DNA of 64,000 nt from Oscillospiraceae bacterium (GTDB taxonomy: Bacteria; Bacillota; Clostridia; Oscillospirales; Acutalibacteraceae), in assembly GCA_015066345.1 (NCBI GenBank), contig SVOQ01000008.1, positions 1-64,000 of the forward strand. Reading direction: 5' to 3'. Of the stretch, positions 36,534 through 44,654 are shown one piece after another (positions within the stretch are counted from its first letter, which is position 1; each line of letters opens with the position of its first letter). Below the pieces are notes generated by a model. That model had not been told where the DNA came from and made no database searches. It worked only from the letters and a program-made list of their open reading frames with translations. The position numbers and the translations under genes were made by a program.

Positions 36534-36699
36534 CAAATACCACCAAACAAAATACTATACTTTTTGTGATTTTCGCTGTCGTTTTGACATTTTTAAATTT
36601 TTTTGAACAAAAGTGATTTTTACCCCGAAAACCTGCATAAAACCCATATTAATTTTTTGTTAAATTTTCACACTCTTTTTTTGTAGGCTCGTTTTTTTC

Positions 36700-36727
36700 T
36701 TGACAATCATTATTATTATAGTATAAT
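36700..36727 (+). promoter_or_regulatory. Promoter of the rightward aminotransferase gene
   Basis: TTGACA (36700-36705), a 16-base spacer and TATAAT (36722-36727), about 40 bases before the ATG at 36768. Both boxes are perfect, which suggests strong expression. Confidence 0.8.
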
Positions 36728-36767
36728 TAAGGTGAACGTAAATTCACTCTCAAGGAGGTTACTTATT

Positions 36768-38249
36768 ATGGACACAAGATTCGCAATTAGTGAGTATCAT
36801 GACGCTGCTGCCGTTACAAGACAGCTTGACGAACTCATTAAAAAACCCATTTACACTATCAAGCCCGAAGTACTTAAACAGTACGAAGAAGAATACTTCG
36901 ACAAAAAATGTGCAAAGAGCAAAGAGATGATCGAGGAAGCTAAACAGGTTATCCCCGGCGGTGTTCAGCACAACCTTGCTTTCAACTATCCCTTCCCCCT
37001 TGTTTTCACAAAGGCTGACGGTATGAAGCTTTACGATATTGACGGCAACGAATACTTCGACTTCCTTCAGGCAGGTGGCCCCACAGTTCTCGGTTCTAAC
37101 CCCAAGGTTGTAAGAGACCAGGTTATCGACCTTCTTAATACTTGCGGTCCCTCAACAGGTCTTTTCCACGAATTCGAATACAAACTTGCTAAGAAAATCT
37201 GCGACAGTATGGAATCTGTTGAAATGTTCCGTATGCTCGGTTCAGGTACAGAAGCTTGTATGGCAGCTATCCGTGTTGCAAGACTTGCTACAAAGAAAAA
37301 GAATATCGTAAAAATGGGTGGTGCTTACCACGGTTGGTCTGACCAGCTCGGTTACAGTATCCGTGTTCCCGGCTCTAAATTCACTCAGGCACACGGTGTT
37401 CCCCTTTACCTTTTCAAACATACTCAGGAATTCTTCCCCAATGACCTTGACTCTCTCGAAAGAGTTCTCAGACGTAACATCCTTACAGGTGGTACTGCTG
37501 CTGTATTCATCGAGCCCATCGGTCCCGAAAGCGGCACAAGACCCCTTGATAAAGACTTCAACAAGGGCGTTGAAAGACTTTGCCGTAAATATGGCGCACT
37601 CCTTATCTTTGATGAGGTTGTTACAGGTTTCCGTATCGGTATGGCAGGTGCTCAGGGTTACTACGGCGTTTCTCCTGACCTTACTATCTTCGGTAAAGTT
37701 ATTGCCGGTGGTTATCCCGGTGCAGGCGGTATCGGTGGTAAGAGAGAATATATGAAATACCTCGGTGCAGGTCTTGACGCAAGCGGCGAAAAAGTTAAGA
37801 AAGCATTTATGGGCGGTACTATGGCTGCTACACCTATCTCTTGCGTAGCAGGTTACTACACCCTCGAAGAAATCGACAAACAGAACGCTTGTCAGAAAGC
37901 CGGCGAAATGGGCGACAGACTCACAAAGGGTCTTCAGGGTCTTATTCAGAAATACAACCTTCCCTTCGTTGCTTTCAACCAGGGCTCCGTATGTCACATT
38001 GATACCGTTGGTACAATGCACTACTCCATCAACTGGGCTAAACCCTGGCAGATTCCCGGTGTTCTTTCAGCTACAAGCGAAAGAAAGAAAGAAATGCAGC
38101 ACATGGGTGCGGCTTACATGGCAGAAGGTCTTGTTACTCTTGCAGGTAGCCGTCTTTACACCAACGCTCAGTACACACCCGAACTTATTGACGAAGCTCT
38201 TAACAGATTCGACAGAGTATTCGCAAACGTTGCAATTAAAGCTGAATAA
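36768..38249 (+). CDS. Class-III aminotransferase (glutamate-1-semialdehyde aminomutase-like), long form
   Basis: A 493-residue PLP enzyme with an extra N-terminal region of about 65 residues before the usual VIPGGVQHNLAF. The cofactor Asp is in LLIFDEVVTGFRIG and the PLP Lys in IFGKVIAGGYPGAGG, both canonical. GSGTEACMAAIRVARL is the phosphate-binding segment. The start has AAGGAGG 7 bases upstream; an upstream GTG at 36732 has no such site. It is divergent from the SCP2-like unit and precedes the aldolase gene. Codon choice is strongly biased to TTC, AAC, GGT and CGT, as in the nearby pnp, which points to high expression. Confidence 0.9.
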   Translation: MDTRFAISEYHDAAAVTRQLDELIKKPIYTIKPEVLKQYEEEYFDKKCAKSKEMIEEAKQVIPGGVQHNLAFNYPFPLVFTKADGMKLYDIDGNEYFDFLQAGGPTVLGSNPKVVRDQVIDLLNTCGPSTGLFHEFEYKLAKKICDSMESVEMFRMLGSGTEACMAAIRVARLATKKKNIVKMGGAYHGWSDQLGYSIRVPGSKFTQAHGVPLYLFKHTQEFFPNDLDSLERVLRRNILTGGTAAVFIEPIGPESGTRPLDKDFNKGVERLCRKYGALLIFDEVVTGFRIGMAGAQGYYGVSPDLTIFGKVIAGGYPGAGGIGGKREYMKYLGAGLDASGEKVKKAFMGGTMAATPISCVAGYYTLEEIDKQNACQKAGEMGDRLTKGLQGLIQKYNLPFVAFNQGSVCHIDTVGTMHYSINWAKPWQIPGVLSATSERKKEMQHMGAAYMAEGLVTLAGSRLYTNAQYTPELIDEALNRFDRVFANVAIKAE

Positions 38250-38259
38250 TTACAATTTC

Positions 38260-38287
38260 AAAAAGCCACGGCACACCGTGGCTTTTT
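38260..38287 (+). terminator. Terminator between aminotransferase and aldolase genes
   Basis: A 12-bp perfect stem AAAAAGCCACGG/CCGTGGCTTTTT with a 4-base loop, 10 bases after the stop. The aldolase gene starts only 28 bases later without a clear promoter, so read-through or attenuation must feed it. Confidence 0.85.
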
Positions 38288-38315
38288 GAGACAATTCTTT
38301 GAAAGGATTGATTCT

Positions 38316-39536
38316 ATGGATATTTTAGAAGCTAAAAATTTAGTTATCCGTGCCGGTCACGAACTTTTAAAAGCCGGTCTTATTGTAAGAACATGGGGTA
38401 ACATCAGTTGCCGTATCAACGAGGCTCAGTTTGTTATTACTCCCAGTGGTAAGGCTTACGATACACTCACTCCCGACGACATCGTACTTGTTAACATTGC
38501 CGACCTCACTTATGACGGTGATGTTAAGCCCTCATCCGAAAAGGGTATTCACGCATCCTGCTACGAACTTCGTCCCGATGTTAATTTTGTAATTCACACC
38601 CACCAGAAAAATGCATCGGTTGTAAGTACCCTCGGTCTTGATGTAAACAACATCACAGGCGAGGATGCAGAACTTCTCGGTACATCCGTTCCTTGCGCTG
38701 CTTACGGTCTTCCCGGTCAACCCAAACTTCGCAAGGGTGTTATCGGTGCTCTTGAGCGTTCGGATTCCAAGGCAGTTATTATGAAACACCACGGTGCAGT
38801 TTGTATGGGTGTTGACTACGACAACGCTTTCAAGGTTGCTATTGCTCTTGAAAAAGTTTGTGAAGATTTCATCATCAACCGTTGCAGTGATATTTCAGGT
38901 AAGGCAATTGACACATTTGAAGGTGTTATTGACTACGTAACCGATGTTATTACTTCAGGTGATAAATACAAACCCGCCAAAGAATTTGCTCCTTGCGACA
39001 GTTCAAGAAAAGGCGAATGTATTTTCGTCGGTGAAAAGGATAAAGCAAGTGCAATTATAGATACTAAGAGTGGCGCTTGGATTGGCGGCGGAGAAATCCC
39101 CGACAGCGCTGACTTACACTGGAGAATTTATAAAAAGAGAAAAGACGTTAACTACATCCGTCATACTAAAGATGCAAGTGTAGTTGCTATGTCAAGAAAG
39201 GGCAAAAAGATGAAACCCTTCCTTGATGACCTTGCTCAGCTTTGCGGTCCCGTTGTTAAATGTGCAACATTTAACCCCGATTCCACATTGAAATCAAGCA
39301 AAAAAGTTGTTAAGGCTCTCGGCAAACGCAACGCAGTATTCGTTAAGGATAACGGTGCTCTTTGCGTAGCAGGTAGCGAATACGATGCAGAAGCCGTTGA
39401 ATTGGTTATGGAAAAGGGTTGTAAAACCGCCATCGGTGCGGAACTTTACGCTGAAGCAAAACCCATCGGCGCACTTGACGCACACCTTATGAACTTTATA
39501 TATAAGGTTAAATATTCTAAAAAAGCAGGTAAATAA
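38316..39536 (+). CDS. Double-domain class-II aldolase/adducin family protein
   Basis: A 406-residue protein made of two aldolase-like halves. The first (about 1-210) keeps the zinc aldolase residues: Glu in PSSEKGIHASC, the HTH pair in VIHTHQKNASVV and a third His in MKHHGAVCMG, as in fuculose-phosphate aldolase. The second (about 225-400) has the same fold signs (SADLHWRIYKKRKDVNYI), but its metal positions read RHT and KDNGAL, so it is probably catalytically dead. Single-domain relatives have about 210-230 residues. The ATG at 38316 has AAAGGA upstream. Confidence 0.8.
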   Translation: MDILEAKNLVIRAGHELLKAGLIVRTWGNISCRINEAQFVITPSGKAYDTLTPDDIVLVNIADLTYDGDVKPSSEKGIHASCYELRPDVNFVIHTHQKNASVVSTLGLDVNNITGEDAELLGTSVPCAAYGLPGQPKLRKGVIGALERSDSKAVIMKHHGAVCMGVDYDNAFKVAIALEKVCEDFIINRCSDISGKAIDTFEGVIDYVTDVITSGDKYKPAKEFAPCDSSRKGECIFVGEKDKASAIIDTKSGAWIGGGEIPDSADLHWRIYKKRKDVNYIRHTKDASVVAMSRKGKKMKPFLDDLAQLCGPVVKCATFNPDSTLKSSKKVVKALGKRNAVFVKDNGALCVAGSEYDAEAVELVMEKGCKTAIGAELYAEAKPIGALDAHLMNFIYKVKYSKKAGK

Positions 39537-39539
39537 TAC

Positions 39540-39568
39540 TTTACAAATTAAACTTTGTATGTTATAAT
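39540..39568 (+). promoter_or_regulatory. Promoter of rpsO
   Basis: TTTACA (39540-39545), a 17-base spacer and TATAAT (39563-39568). It begins just after the aldolase stop and leaves a leader of about 95 bases. Confidence 0.8.
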
Positions 39569-39574
39569 ACCAAA

Positions 39575-39669
39575 GCCTTATGACTCGGAGTATGGAGTAA
39601 GCGTTTTTCAACGCGTTCACCTGCCCTACCTTCTGGGTTATTCGGTAAATATAAAATGAGGTGAAAAAA
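39575..39669 (+). promoter_or_regulatory. Structured leader of rpsO, possible S15 autoregulatory site
   Basis: The leader between promoter and ATG contains a hairpin GCGT-tttca-ACGC (about 39601-39615) and short G- and C-rich stretches that can pair around it. In several bacteria S15 binds its own mRNA leader to repress translation, and the leader shapes differ between groups. This one is a candidate by position only. Confidence 0.4.
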
Positions 39670-39933
39670 ATGACACAGGCAGAAAAACAGGCTATTATTG
39701 CTGAGTACGCTACTCACGAGGGCGACACAGGTTCTCCCGAAGTACAGATTGCTGTTCTTACAAAGAGAATCAACGACCTTAACGCTCATCTTAAGAGCAA
39801 TATGAAGGACCATCACTCTCGTCGCGGTCTTCTTAAAATGGTTGGTCACAGAAGAAACCTTCTTGCATACCTTCAGAAAACCGATATCGAGCGTTACCGT
39901 GCTATCGTTGCACGTCTTGGTCTTCGTAAATAA
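39670..39933 (+). CDS. rpsO: 30S ribosomal protein S15
   Basis: An 87-residue complete S15. It begins [20 protein letters not shown], has [15 protein letters not shown], the rRNA-binding [20 protein letters not shown], and ends RLGLRK. S15 binds 16S rRNA early in small-subunit assembly. GAGGTG is the ribosome site; an in-frame start 9 bases earlier would place the gene on top of that site. The gene stands before pnp, the usual bacterial order. Confidence 0.97.
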   Translation: MTQAEKQAIIAEYATHEGDTGSPEVQIAVLTKRINDLNAHLKSNMKDHHSRRGLLKMVGHRRNLLAYLQKTDIERYRAIVARLGLRK

Positions 39934-39943
39934 TGACCTTTTT

Positions 39944-39997
39944 CGGGACAAACGGAAAACCGTTTGTCCCGTTAGCCGTTTTTTAAAACGGTTTTTT
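39944..39997 (+). terminator. Tandem hairpins after rpsO
   Basis: The first stem, CGGGACAAACGG/CCGTTTGTCCCG (39944-39955, 39960-39971), is followed by a smaller stem CCGTTTT/AAAACGG (39976-39991) and six T. The second is a classic intrinsic terminator, while pnp, 130 bases downstream, has no clear promoter of its own. A third weak hairpin lies near 40040-40075. Confidence 0.85.
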
Positions 39998-40123
39998 ACG
40001 GTAAATTCAGTTAAATAATCCGTTTTTAGGTTTTAGCGATAAAGAAAAGTTCAAACTGACTTTTGGGTTTTTCTTTGTTGCTAAACCATTAGAAACGGAA
40101 ATAAAATAAATGAGGTAAAAATT

Positions 40124-42298
40124 ATGTTTTTTAAGGATTTCAGAACTTTTGAAACAGAAGTTGCCGGTAGAAAATTAGTTATCGAAACCGGTAAAATGGC
40201 TCAGCTTGCAAACGGTGCTTGTATCGTTCGTTACGGCGATACTGAAGTTCTTTGTACAGCTACTATGGCTCCCAAGCCCCGTGAAGGTGTTGATTTCTTC
40301 CCCCTTTCCGTTGACTTTGAGGAGAAACTTTACGCAGTAGGCAGAATCCCCGGCTCTTTCCAGAGACGTGAAGGTAAGGCTTCCGAAAAGGCTGTTCTTA
40401 CATCCCGTGTTATCGACAGACCCATCCGTCCCCTCTTCCCCAAGGATATGAGAAACGATGTTTCTGTTGTTGCAACCGTTATGTCAGTTGACCCCGACTG
40501 CTCACCCGAAATTGCTGCTCTCTGGGGTGTTTCCACAGCAATTGCAATTTCCGATATTCCGTGGGATGGTCCCGTATCAAGCGTTTCTCTCGGTCTTGTT
40601 GAGGGTGAATACGTAATCAACCCCACTCTCGAGCAGAGAGCAAAAACCGAAATGACAGTTACAGTTGCTTCTACTGATAGCCTTGTTGCTATGATTGAAG
40701 CAGGTGCAAACGAAATTTCAAACGAAGTTATGTTCGACGGTATTATGTTCGCCCACGAAGAGAACAAGAAAATCGTTGAATTCATCAAGTCAATCGTTGC
40801 CGAAATCGGTAAAGAAAAAATCGCTTTCGAGTCAAATGACCCCTCTGAAGAACTTTACGAAGCTATCAAGGCTTTCGCTATCGAAGATGTAAAGGTTGCT
40901 CTTGATACAGATGACAAGAGAATTCGCGACGAAAGACTTGCTCCCATCTACGATGCCGTTCACGCAGAATTTGATGAGAAGTTCCCCGAAGAAGCTGCTA
41001 AGATTGACGATTGTCTCTACAAACTTCAGAAATTCATCGTTCGTCGTTGGCTTCTTGACGAGGGTAAACGTGTTGACGGACGTGGTATTGACGAAATCCG
41101 ACCCCTTAACGCTGAAATCGACCTTCTTTCAAGAGTACACGGTTCAGGTATGTTCACCAGAGGTCAGACTCAGGTTCTTTCAATAACAACTCTCGGTACT
41201 GCCCGTGACGCTCAGATGCTCGACGGTATTGACGAAGACGTTGAAAAGAGATATATCCACCACTACAACTTCCCCTCATACTCAGTTGGTGAAACAAAAC
41301 CCTCAAGAGGTCCCGGCAGACGTGAAATCGGTCACGGTGCACTTGCTGAAAGAGCGCTTCTTCCCGTTATTCCTTCAATGGAGGAATTCCCCTACACAAT
41401 CCGTGTTGTTTCAGAAGTTCTTTCTTCAAACGGTTCAACATCTCAGGGTTCAGTTTGTGGTTCAACTCTCGCACTTATGGCAGCAGGTGTTCCCATTAAA
41501 GCTCCCGTTGCAGGTATCTCCTGCGGTCTTATTTCCGAAGGCGACCGTTTTATGACAATGGTTGACATTCAGGGTCTTGAGGACTTCTTCGGCGATATGG
41601 ACTTCAAGGTTGCAGGTACTAAGAAAGGTATCACTGCTATTCAGATGGACCTTAAAGTACACGGTCTTACTCCCGAAATCATCAAAGAAGCTTTCGAGAA
41701 AACATACAAAGCTCGTATGTACATCCTTGATGAAATTATGCTTCCCGTTATTTCCGAGCCCAGAGCTGAGCTTTCCGCATACGCTCCCAAGCTCCTTACA
41801 ACTAAGATTGACGTTGAAAAAATCGGTGACGTTATCGGTAAACAGGGTAAAGTTATTCAGAAAATCTGTGCTGAATGTAACTGTAAGGTTGACGTTGAAG
41901 AAGACGGTACAATCTTCGTTACTGCAGTTGACATCAACGACGCTAACCGTGCTCTTGATATCATCAATACAATTGCAAATGACCCCGAAATCGGTGCTAT
42001 TTATAACGGTGTTGTTACAAGACTTATGGCTTTCGGTGCTTTCGTTGAAATCGCTCCCGGTAAAGAAGGCCTTGTACACATTTCAAAACTCGACGTTAAG
42101 AGAACTGAAAAGGTTGAAGATTGCGTAAGCGTTGGCGACCAGATTATGGTTAAGGTTACAGAAATCGACGACCAGGGCAGAATCAATCTTTCAAGACGTG
42201 ACGCTCTTATCGAAGTTGAAGGACTTGTTCCCGAAAACGATGACGAACCCGAAAGAGAAAGAAGACCCCGCCGTCCTTTTAATAAAAACAGAAGATAA
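40124..42298 (+). CDS. pnp: Polynucleotide phosphorylase
   Basis: A complete 724-residue PNPase, which degrades RNA from the 3' end with phosphate. Two RNase-PH domains are present (the second with YNFPSYSVGETKPSRGPGRRE and SNGSTSQGSVCGSTLALM). They are followed by a KH domain (KIGDVIGKQGKVIQKI) and an S1 domain (GVVTRLMAFGAFVEIAPGKEGLVHIS), ending in a short Arg-rich tail. Codon bias is strong, as for an abundant protein. It is downstream of rpsO behind two hairpins. Confidence 0.98.
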   Translation: MFFKDFRTFETEVAGRKLVIETGKMAQLANGACIVRYGDTEVLCTATMAPKPREGVDFFPLSVDFEEKLYAVGRIPGSFQRREGKASEKAVLTSRVIDRPIRPLFPKDMRNDVSVVATVMSVDPDCSPEIAALWGVSTAIAISDIPWDGPVSSVSLGLVEGEYVINPTLEQRAKTEMTVTVASTDSLVAMIEAGANEISNEVMFDGIMFAHEENKKIVEFIKSIVAEIGKEKIAFESNDPSEELYEAIKAFAIEDVKVALDTDDKRIRDERLAPIYDAVHAEFDEKFPEEAAKIDDCLYKLQKFIVRRWLLDEGKRVDGRGIDEIRPLNAEIDLLSRVHGSGMFTRGQTQVLSITTLGTARDAQMLDGIDEDVEKRYIHHYNFPSYSVGETKPSRGPGRREIGHGALAERALLPVIPSMEEFPYTIRVVSEVLSSNGSTSQGSVCGSTLALMAAGVPIKAPVAGISCGLISEGDRFMTMVDIQGLEDFFGDMDFKVAGTKKGITAIQMDLKVHGLTPEIIKEAFEKTYKARMYILDEIMLPVISEPRAELSAYAPKLLTTKIDVEKIGDVIGKQGKVIQKICAECNCKVDVEEDGTIFVTAVDINDANRALDIINTIANDPEIGAIYNGVVTRLMAFGAFVEIAPGKEGLVHISKLDVKRTEKVEDCVSVGDQIMVKVTEIDDQGRINLSRRDALIEVEGLVPENDDEPERERRPRRPFNKNRR

Positions 42299-42303
42299 AT
42301 GAC

Positions 42304-42337
42304 AAAAATGCTCTTGCTCGAAAGCAAGGGCATTTTT
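42304..42337 (+). terminator. Terminator of pnp
   Basis: A 15-bp stem (42304-42318, 42323-42337) with loop CGAA and one wobble pair, with A and T tracts at its base. Confidence 0.9.
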
Positions 42338-42444
42338 AGTTAAGAGATAAAAGAGAAAACATAAAAGAAACGGGGCTACGCCGATTATATAAGAAGTATT
42401 GTAAAAAAACAACTTACGCCGAATTGTAACTCAGTGAATTTTTA

Positions 42445-42473
42445 TTGACAACAAATGTTTAATGTTGTAGAAT
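42445..42473 (+). promoter_or_regulatory. Promoter of the SPFH gene
   Basis: TTGACA (42445-42450), a 17-base spacer and TAGAAT (42468-42473), about 30 bases before the ATG at 42504; GGAGG is the ribosome site. Confidence 0.8.
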
Positions 42474-42503
42474 TTTTATATAATAAACAATGGAGGTTTT
42501 ATT

Positions 42504-43463
42504 ATGGAATTTTTATTTATTCTTTTCCTTATTCCCGTTGGACTTTTAGTTGCTTTAGCTGCTGCTAATATACGAATTGTGCCTCAGGCTCACGAGTATG
42601 TTATTGAGTTTTTAGGTAAATATAAAAAGACCTGGGGTGCAGGTCTTCACATTAAAATACCCTTCTTTGAAAGAATTGCTAAAAAGATTACTCTTAAAGA
42701 ACAGGTTATCGACTCTCCCCCTCAACCCGTTATTACTAAAGATAACGTTACAATGCAGATTGACACAGTTGTTTTCTTTAAGATTTTTGATGCAAAACTT
42801 TATTCTTACGGTGTTGTTAACCCCATAAACGCTCTCGAAAATCTTACTGCCACAACCCTTCGTAACATTGTTGGTGAACTCGAGCTGGACAGTACCCTTA
42901 CATCACGTGACACCATCAACGGCAAAATGACCGCCATACTTGATGATGCAACTGACCAATGGGGTATGAAAGTTACTCGTGTTGAGCTTAAAAATATTAT
43001 TCCGCCTACTGAAATTCAGCAGGCAATGGAAAAGCAGATGAAGGCAGAGCGTGACCGCCGTGAAACACTTTTACAGGCGGAAGGACACAAAGCAGCCGCT
43101 ATTACCCGTGCGGAAGGCGATAAACAGGCTATGGTCCTTGCGGCAGAAGGTGAAAGAGACGCAAGAATTGCCCGTGCAGAAGGTGAAGCTAAAGCATTGC
43201 TTCTTGCAAAAGAGGCAGAAGCAGACGGTATCCGTGCAATTATTGAGGCTAATCCCACTGCGGCAGTTATTGAACTTAAGAGATATGAAGCACTGGTTAA
43301 TATGGCTAACGGTCAGGCAGCAAAAATTATTGTTCCCACTGATGCGGTTGAAGCCGTAAAGAAAGATGTTCTCTTCTCAGAGGCAGCAGGCATCGGAGAT
43401 TCCACAAAACAGGGCAAACCCGCACCCGCAAATAAGAAAAAAGCAGACCCCTGCTGTGAATGA
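42504..43463 (+). CDS. SPFH/Band 7 family protein (slipin/stomatin-like)
   Basis: A 319-residue membrane-scaffold protein. An N-terminal membrane helix (1-22) is followed by the SPFH domain, with VPQAHEYVIEFLGKYKKTW and NITMQ-type segments, up to about residue 190. A long Ala/Glu/Arg helix with AEG repeats (about 190-250) makes the coiled coil. The C-terminal tail ends in Lys and two Cys (DPCCE). Such proteins form ring-like membrane assemblies. No NfeD partner gene is nearby. It has its own promoter and terminator. Confidence 0.9.
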   Translation: MEFLFILFLIPVGLLVALAAANIRIVPQAHEYVIEFLGKYKKTWGAGLHIKIPFFERIAKKITLKEQVIDSPPQPVITKDNVTMQIDTVVFFKIFDAKLYSYGVVNPINALENLTATTLRNIVGELELDSTLTSRDTINGKMTAILDDATDQWGMKVTRVELKNIIPPTEIQQAMEKQMKAERDRRETLLQAEGHKAAAITRAEGDKQAMVLAAEGERDARIARAEGEAKALLLAKEAEADGIRAIIEANPTAAVIELKRYEALVNMANGQAAKIIVPTDAVEAVKKDVLFSEAAGIGDSTKQGKPAPANKKKADPCCE

Positions 43464-43476
43464 TTAATATAAAATC

Positions 43477-43508
43477 AAGGAGTTATCCGCGAGGATAACT
43501 CCTTAGTT
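43477..43508. terminator. Bidirectional terminator
   Basis: A 12-bp perfect stem AAGGAGTTATCC/GGATAACTCCTT (43477-43488, 43493-43504) with loop GCGA lies between the SPFH gene and the convergent membrane protein gene. Confidence 0.85.
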
Positions 43509-43516
43509 TTATGCCT

Positions 43517-44428
43517 TTATTTTACATATTGCTTTTTGTTTGCAAAGTAATAAATAAGTATTCCTGCTCCTATTCCGAGTGCCGTTGTCACAACGCTTGT
43601 TAAAACTCCCGCTGCGGTACTCAAAGCAGGTAAGAACAGTATTGCAACGTTAGATATCACGCTTACAAAACCCCATATACTGCTACCTAAAATAACGCTT
43701 CCGATAAGGGTAAATCTTTGATATTTATCTTTAATAATAAAGGCTACACCGATTAAAATGCCCCATTTCAGAACGTGTATTACCGCGTATATTGCCTGAG
43801 AAATTGCAAGATAAATATAAGTATCCAATCCGCTGAGTAGCGTTACAATAAATGATGTAGCAAGACTTAAAACAAAGGTTAAAATTCCGTAACCCGCTAT
43901 AATAATTGCAGGAATAAGAAGGTTTACTTTATATGCCTGTGTATCTGCCTCAAATTCCTTTTCTGTAAATGAGGAAATATATTTAAAGAAGAAAATCGCA
44001 ACAATAACCTCAAGGACAAAATATATAATTCCGCCTATGCCGTTACCGCCACTCAGAACAAGGCTCTGTATCGCATAATCCTCAATAGGTAAAATTGCAA
44101 GCAACCCATAGGTGAATGTTACAACAATGTTAAGCACTACTTGGGCTATTGTACCTACGTAGACACTCATTATAAAGCAAAGCTTCTTTTGTAATCCCTT
44201 ACATACAAGGCTGAATAAAACTATAACAACCACGTAAGAAATACTGCCGACAAATGAACTGATAATATTTAACACATTGGTGACCTGATACGAAATACCT
44301 AAATTACTCATCAAAAACGGATTTAAAATCGCAATTAGTGTGGATGGTAATCCGCTTACAAGTCCTGCTACTACCATAGATATAGGTAACATTATCATCG
44401 GTAATTTGTTGTTTTGGTCTTTTGACAT
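43517..44428 (-). CDS. Polytopic membrane protein, paralog of the upstream zinc-ribbon protein
   Basis: A 303-residue protein with about eight hydrophobic segments. I do not recognise a family. It shares landmarks with the next gene upstream: LFSLVCKGLQKKLCFIMSVY here beside LFSLCCKGINKKVRFILSGY there, and KYQRFTLIGS beside SYKKLTFVGS. It lacks the zinc ribbon and the long cytoplasmic N-terminus. ATG at 44428 has AGAGG upstream; a GTG 9 bases earlier is too close to that site. The gap to the next gene holds repeat element B. Confidence 0.65.
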   Translation of the reverse strand: MSKDQNNKLPMIMLPISMVVAGLVSGLPSTLIAILNPFLMSNLGISYQVTNVLNIISSFVGSISYVVVIVLFSLVCKGLQKKLCFIMSVYVGTIAQVVLNIVVTFTYGLLAILPIEDYAIQSLVLSGGNGIGGIIYFVLEVIVAIFFFKYISSFTEKEFEADTQAYKVNLLIPAIIIAGYGILTFVLSLATSFIVTLLSGLDTYIYLAISQAIYAVIHVLKWGILIGVAFIIKDKYQRFTLIGSVILGSSIWGFVSVISNVAILFLPALSTAAGVLTSVVTTALGIGAGILIYYFANKKQYVK

Positions 44429-44518
44429 AACACTCACATCCTCTTAAAAACTTCTTAATTGTATTTGGGGTGAATAGGTCATGTTTGGTTCTTCTGTCTG
44501 ACTGATAAAAAACAGAAA

Positions 44519-44646
44519 GGGAACTACCCACCACCGCTCCGAATAACCAAAATGAAAACTCCAAAAAAGGCACACGCTTTAAACTTATTTTTACAATAAC
44601 TTTGTTTAAAGGCGGTCCCCCTCCCTATTTGCTAAAGCAAACAGGG
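44519..44646. repeat. Hairpin-rich intergenic repeat element B
   Basis: This element shares GGGAnCTnCCCACCACC (44519-44535) and GGCGGT-CCCCCTCC boxes with element A near 32.0 kb. Inverted CTTTAAAC/GTTTAAAG (44577-44584, 44604-44611) and a hairpin CCCTaTTTGC-taaa-GCAAAcAGGG (44623-44646) form its arms. The central arm differs from element A while the boxes are kept. It lies between two paralogous genes and encodes nothing. Confidence 0.55.
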
Positions 44647-44654
44647 ATGATACC

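Noticed and set aside
37242..38021. Long reverse-strand open frame inside the rightward aminotransferase gene
   Set aside because: The forward strand encodes a complete PLP enzyme with a promoter and ribosome site. The reverse frame has Cys/Thr-rich composition that mirrors the strong codon bias of the true gene.
34141..38249. Haem-precursor role (hemL) for the two glutamate-1-semialdehyde-like aminotransferases
   Set aside because: No other hem gene is present, two different copies occur with transketolase and aldolase genes, and one has an altered cofactor motif; a general class-III call is safer.
41462..42079. Long reverse-strand open frame inside pnp
   Set aside because: It is the shadow of the biased pnp codons; no ribosome site and no known domain.
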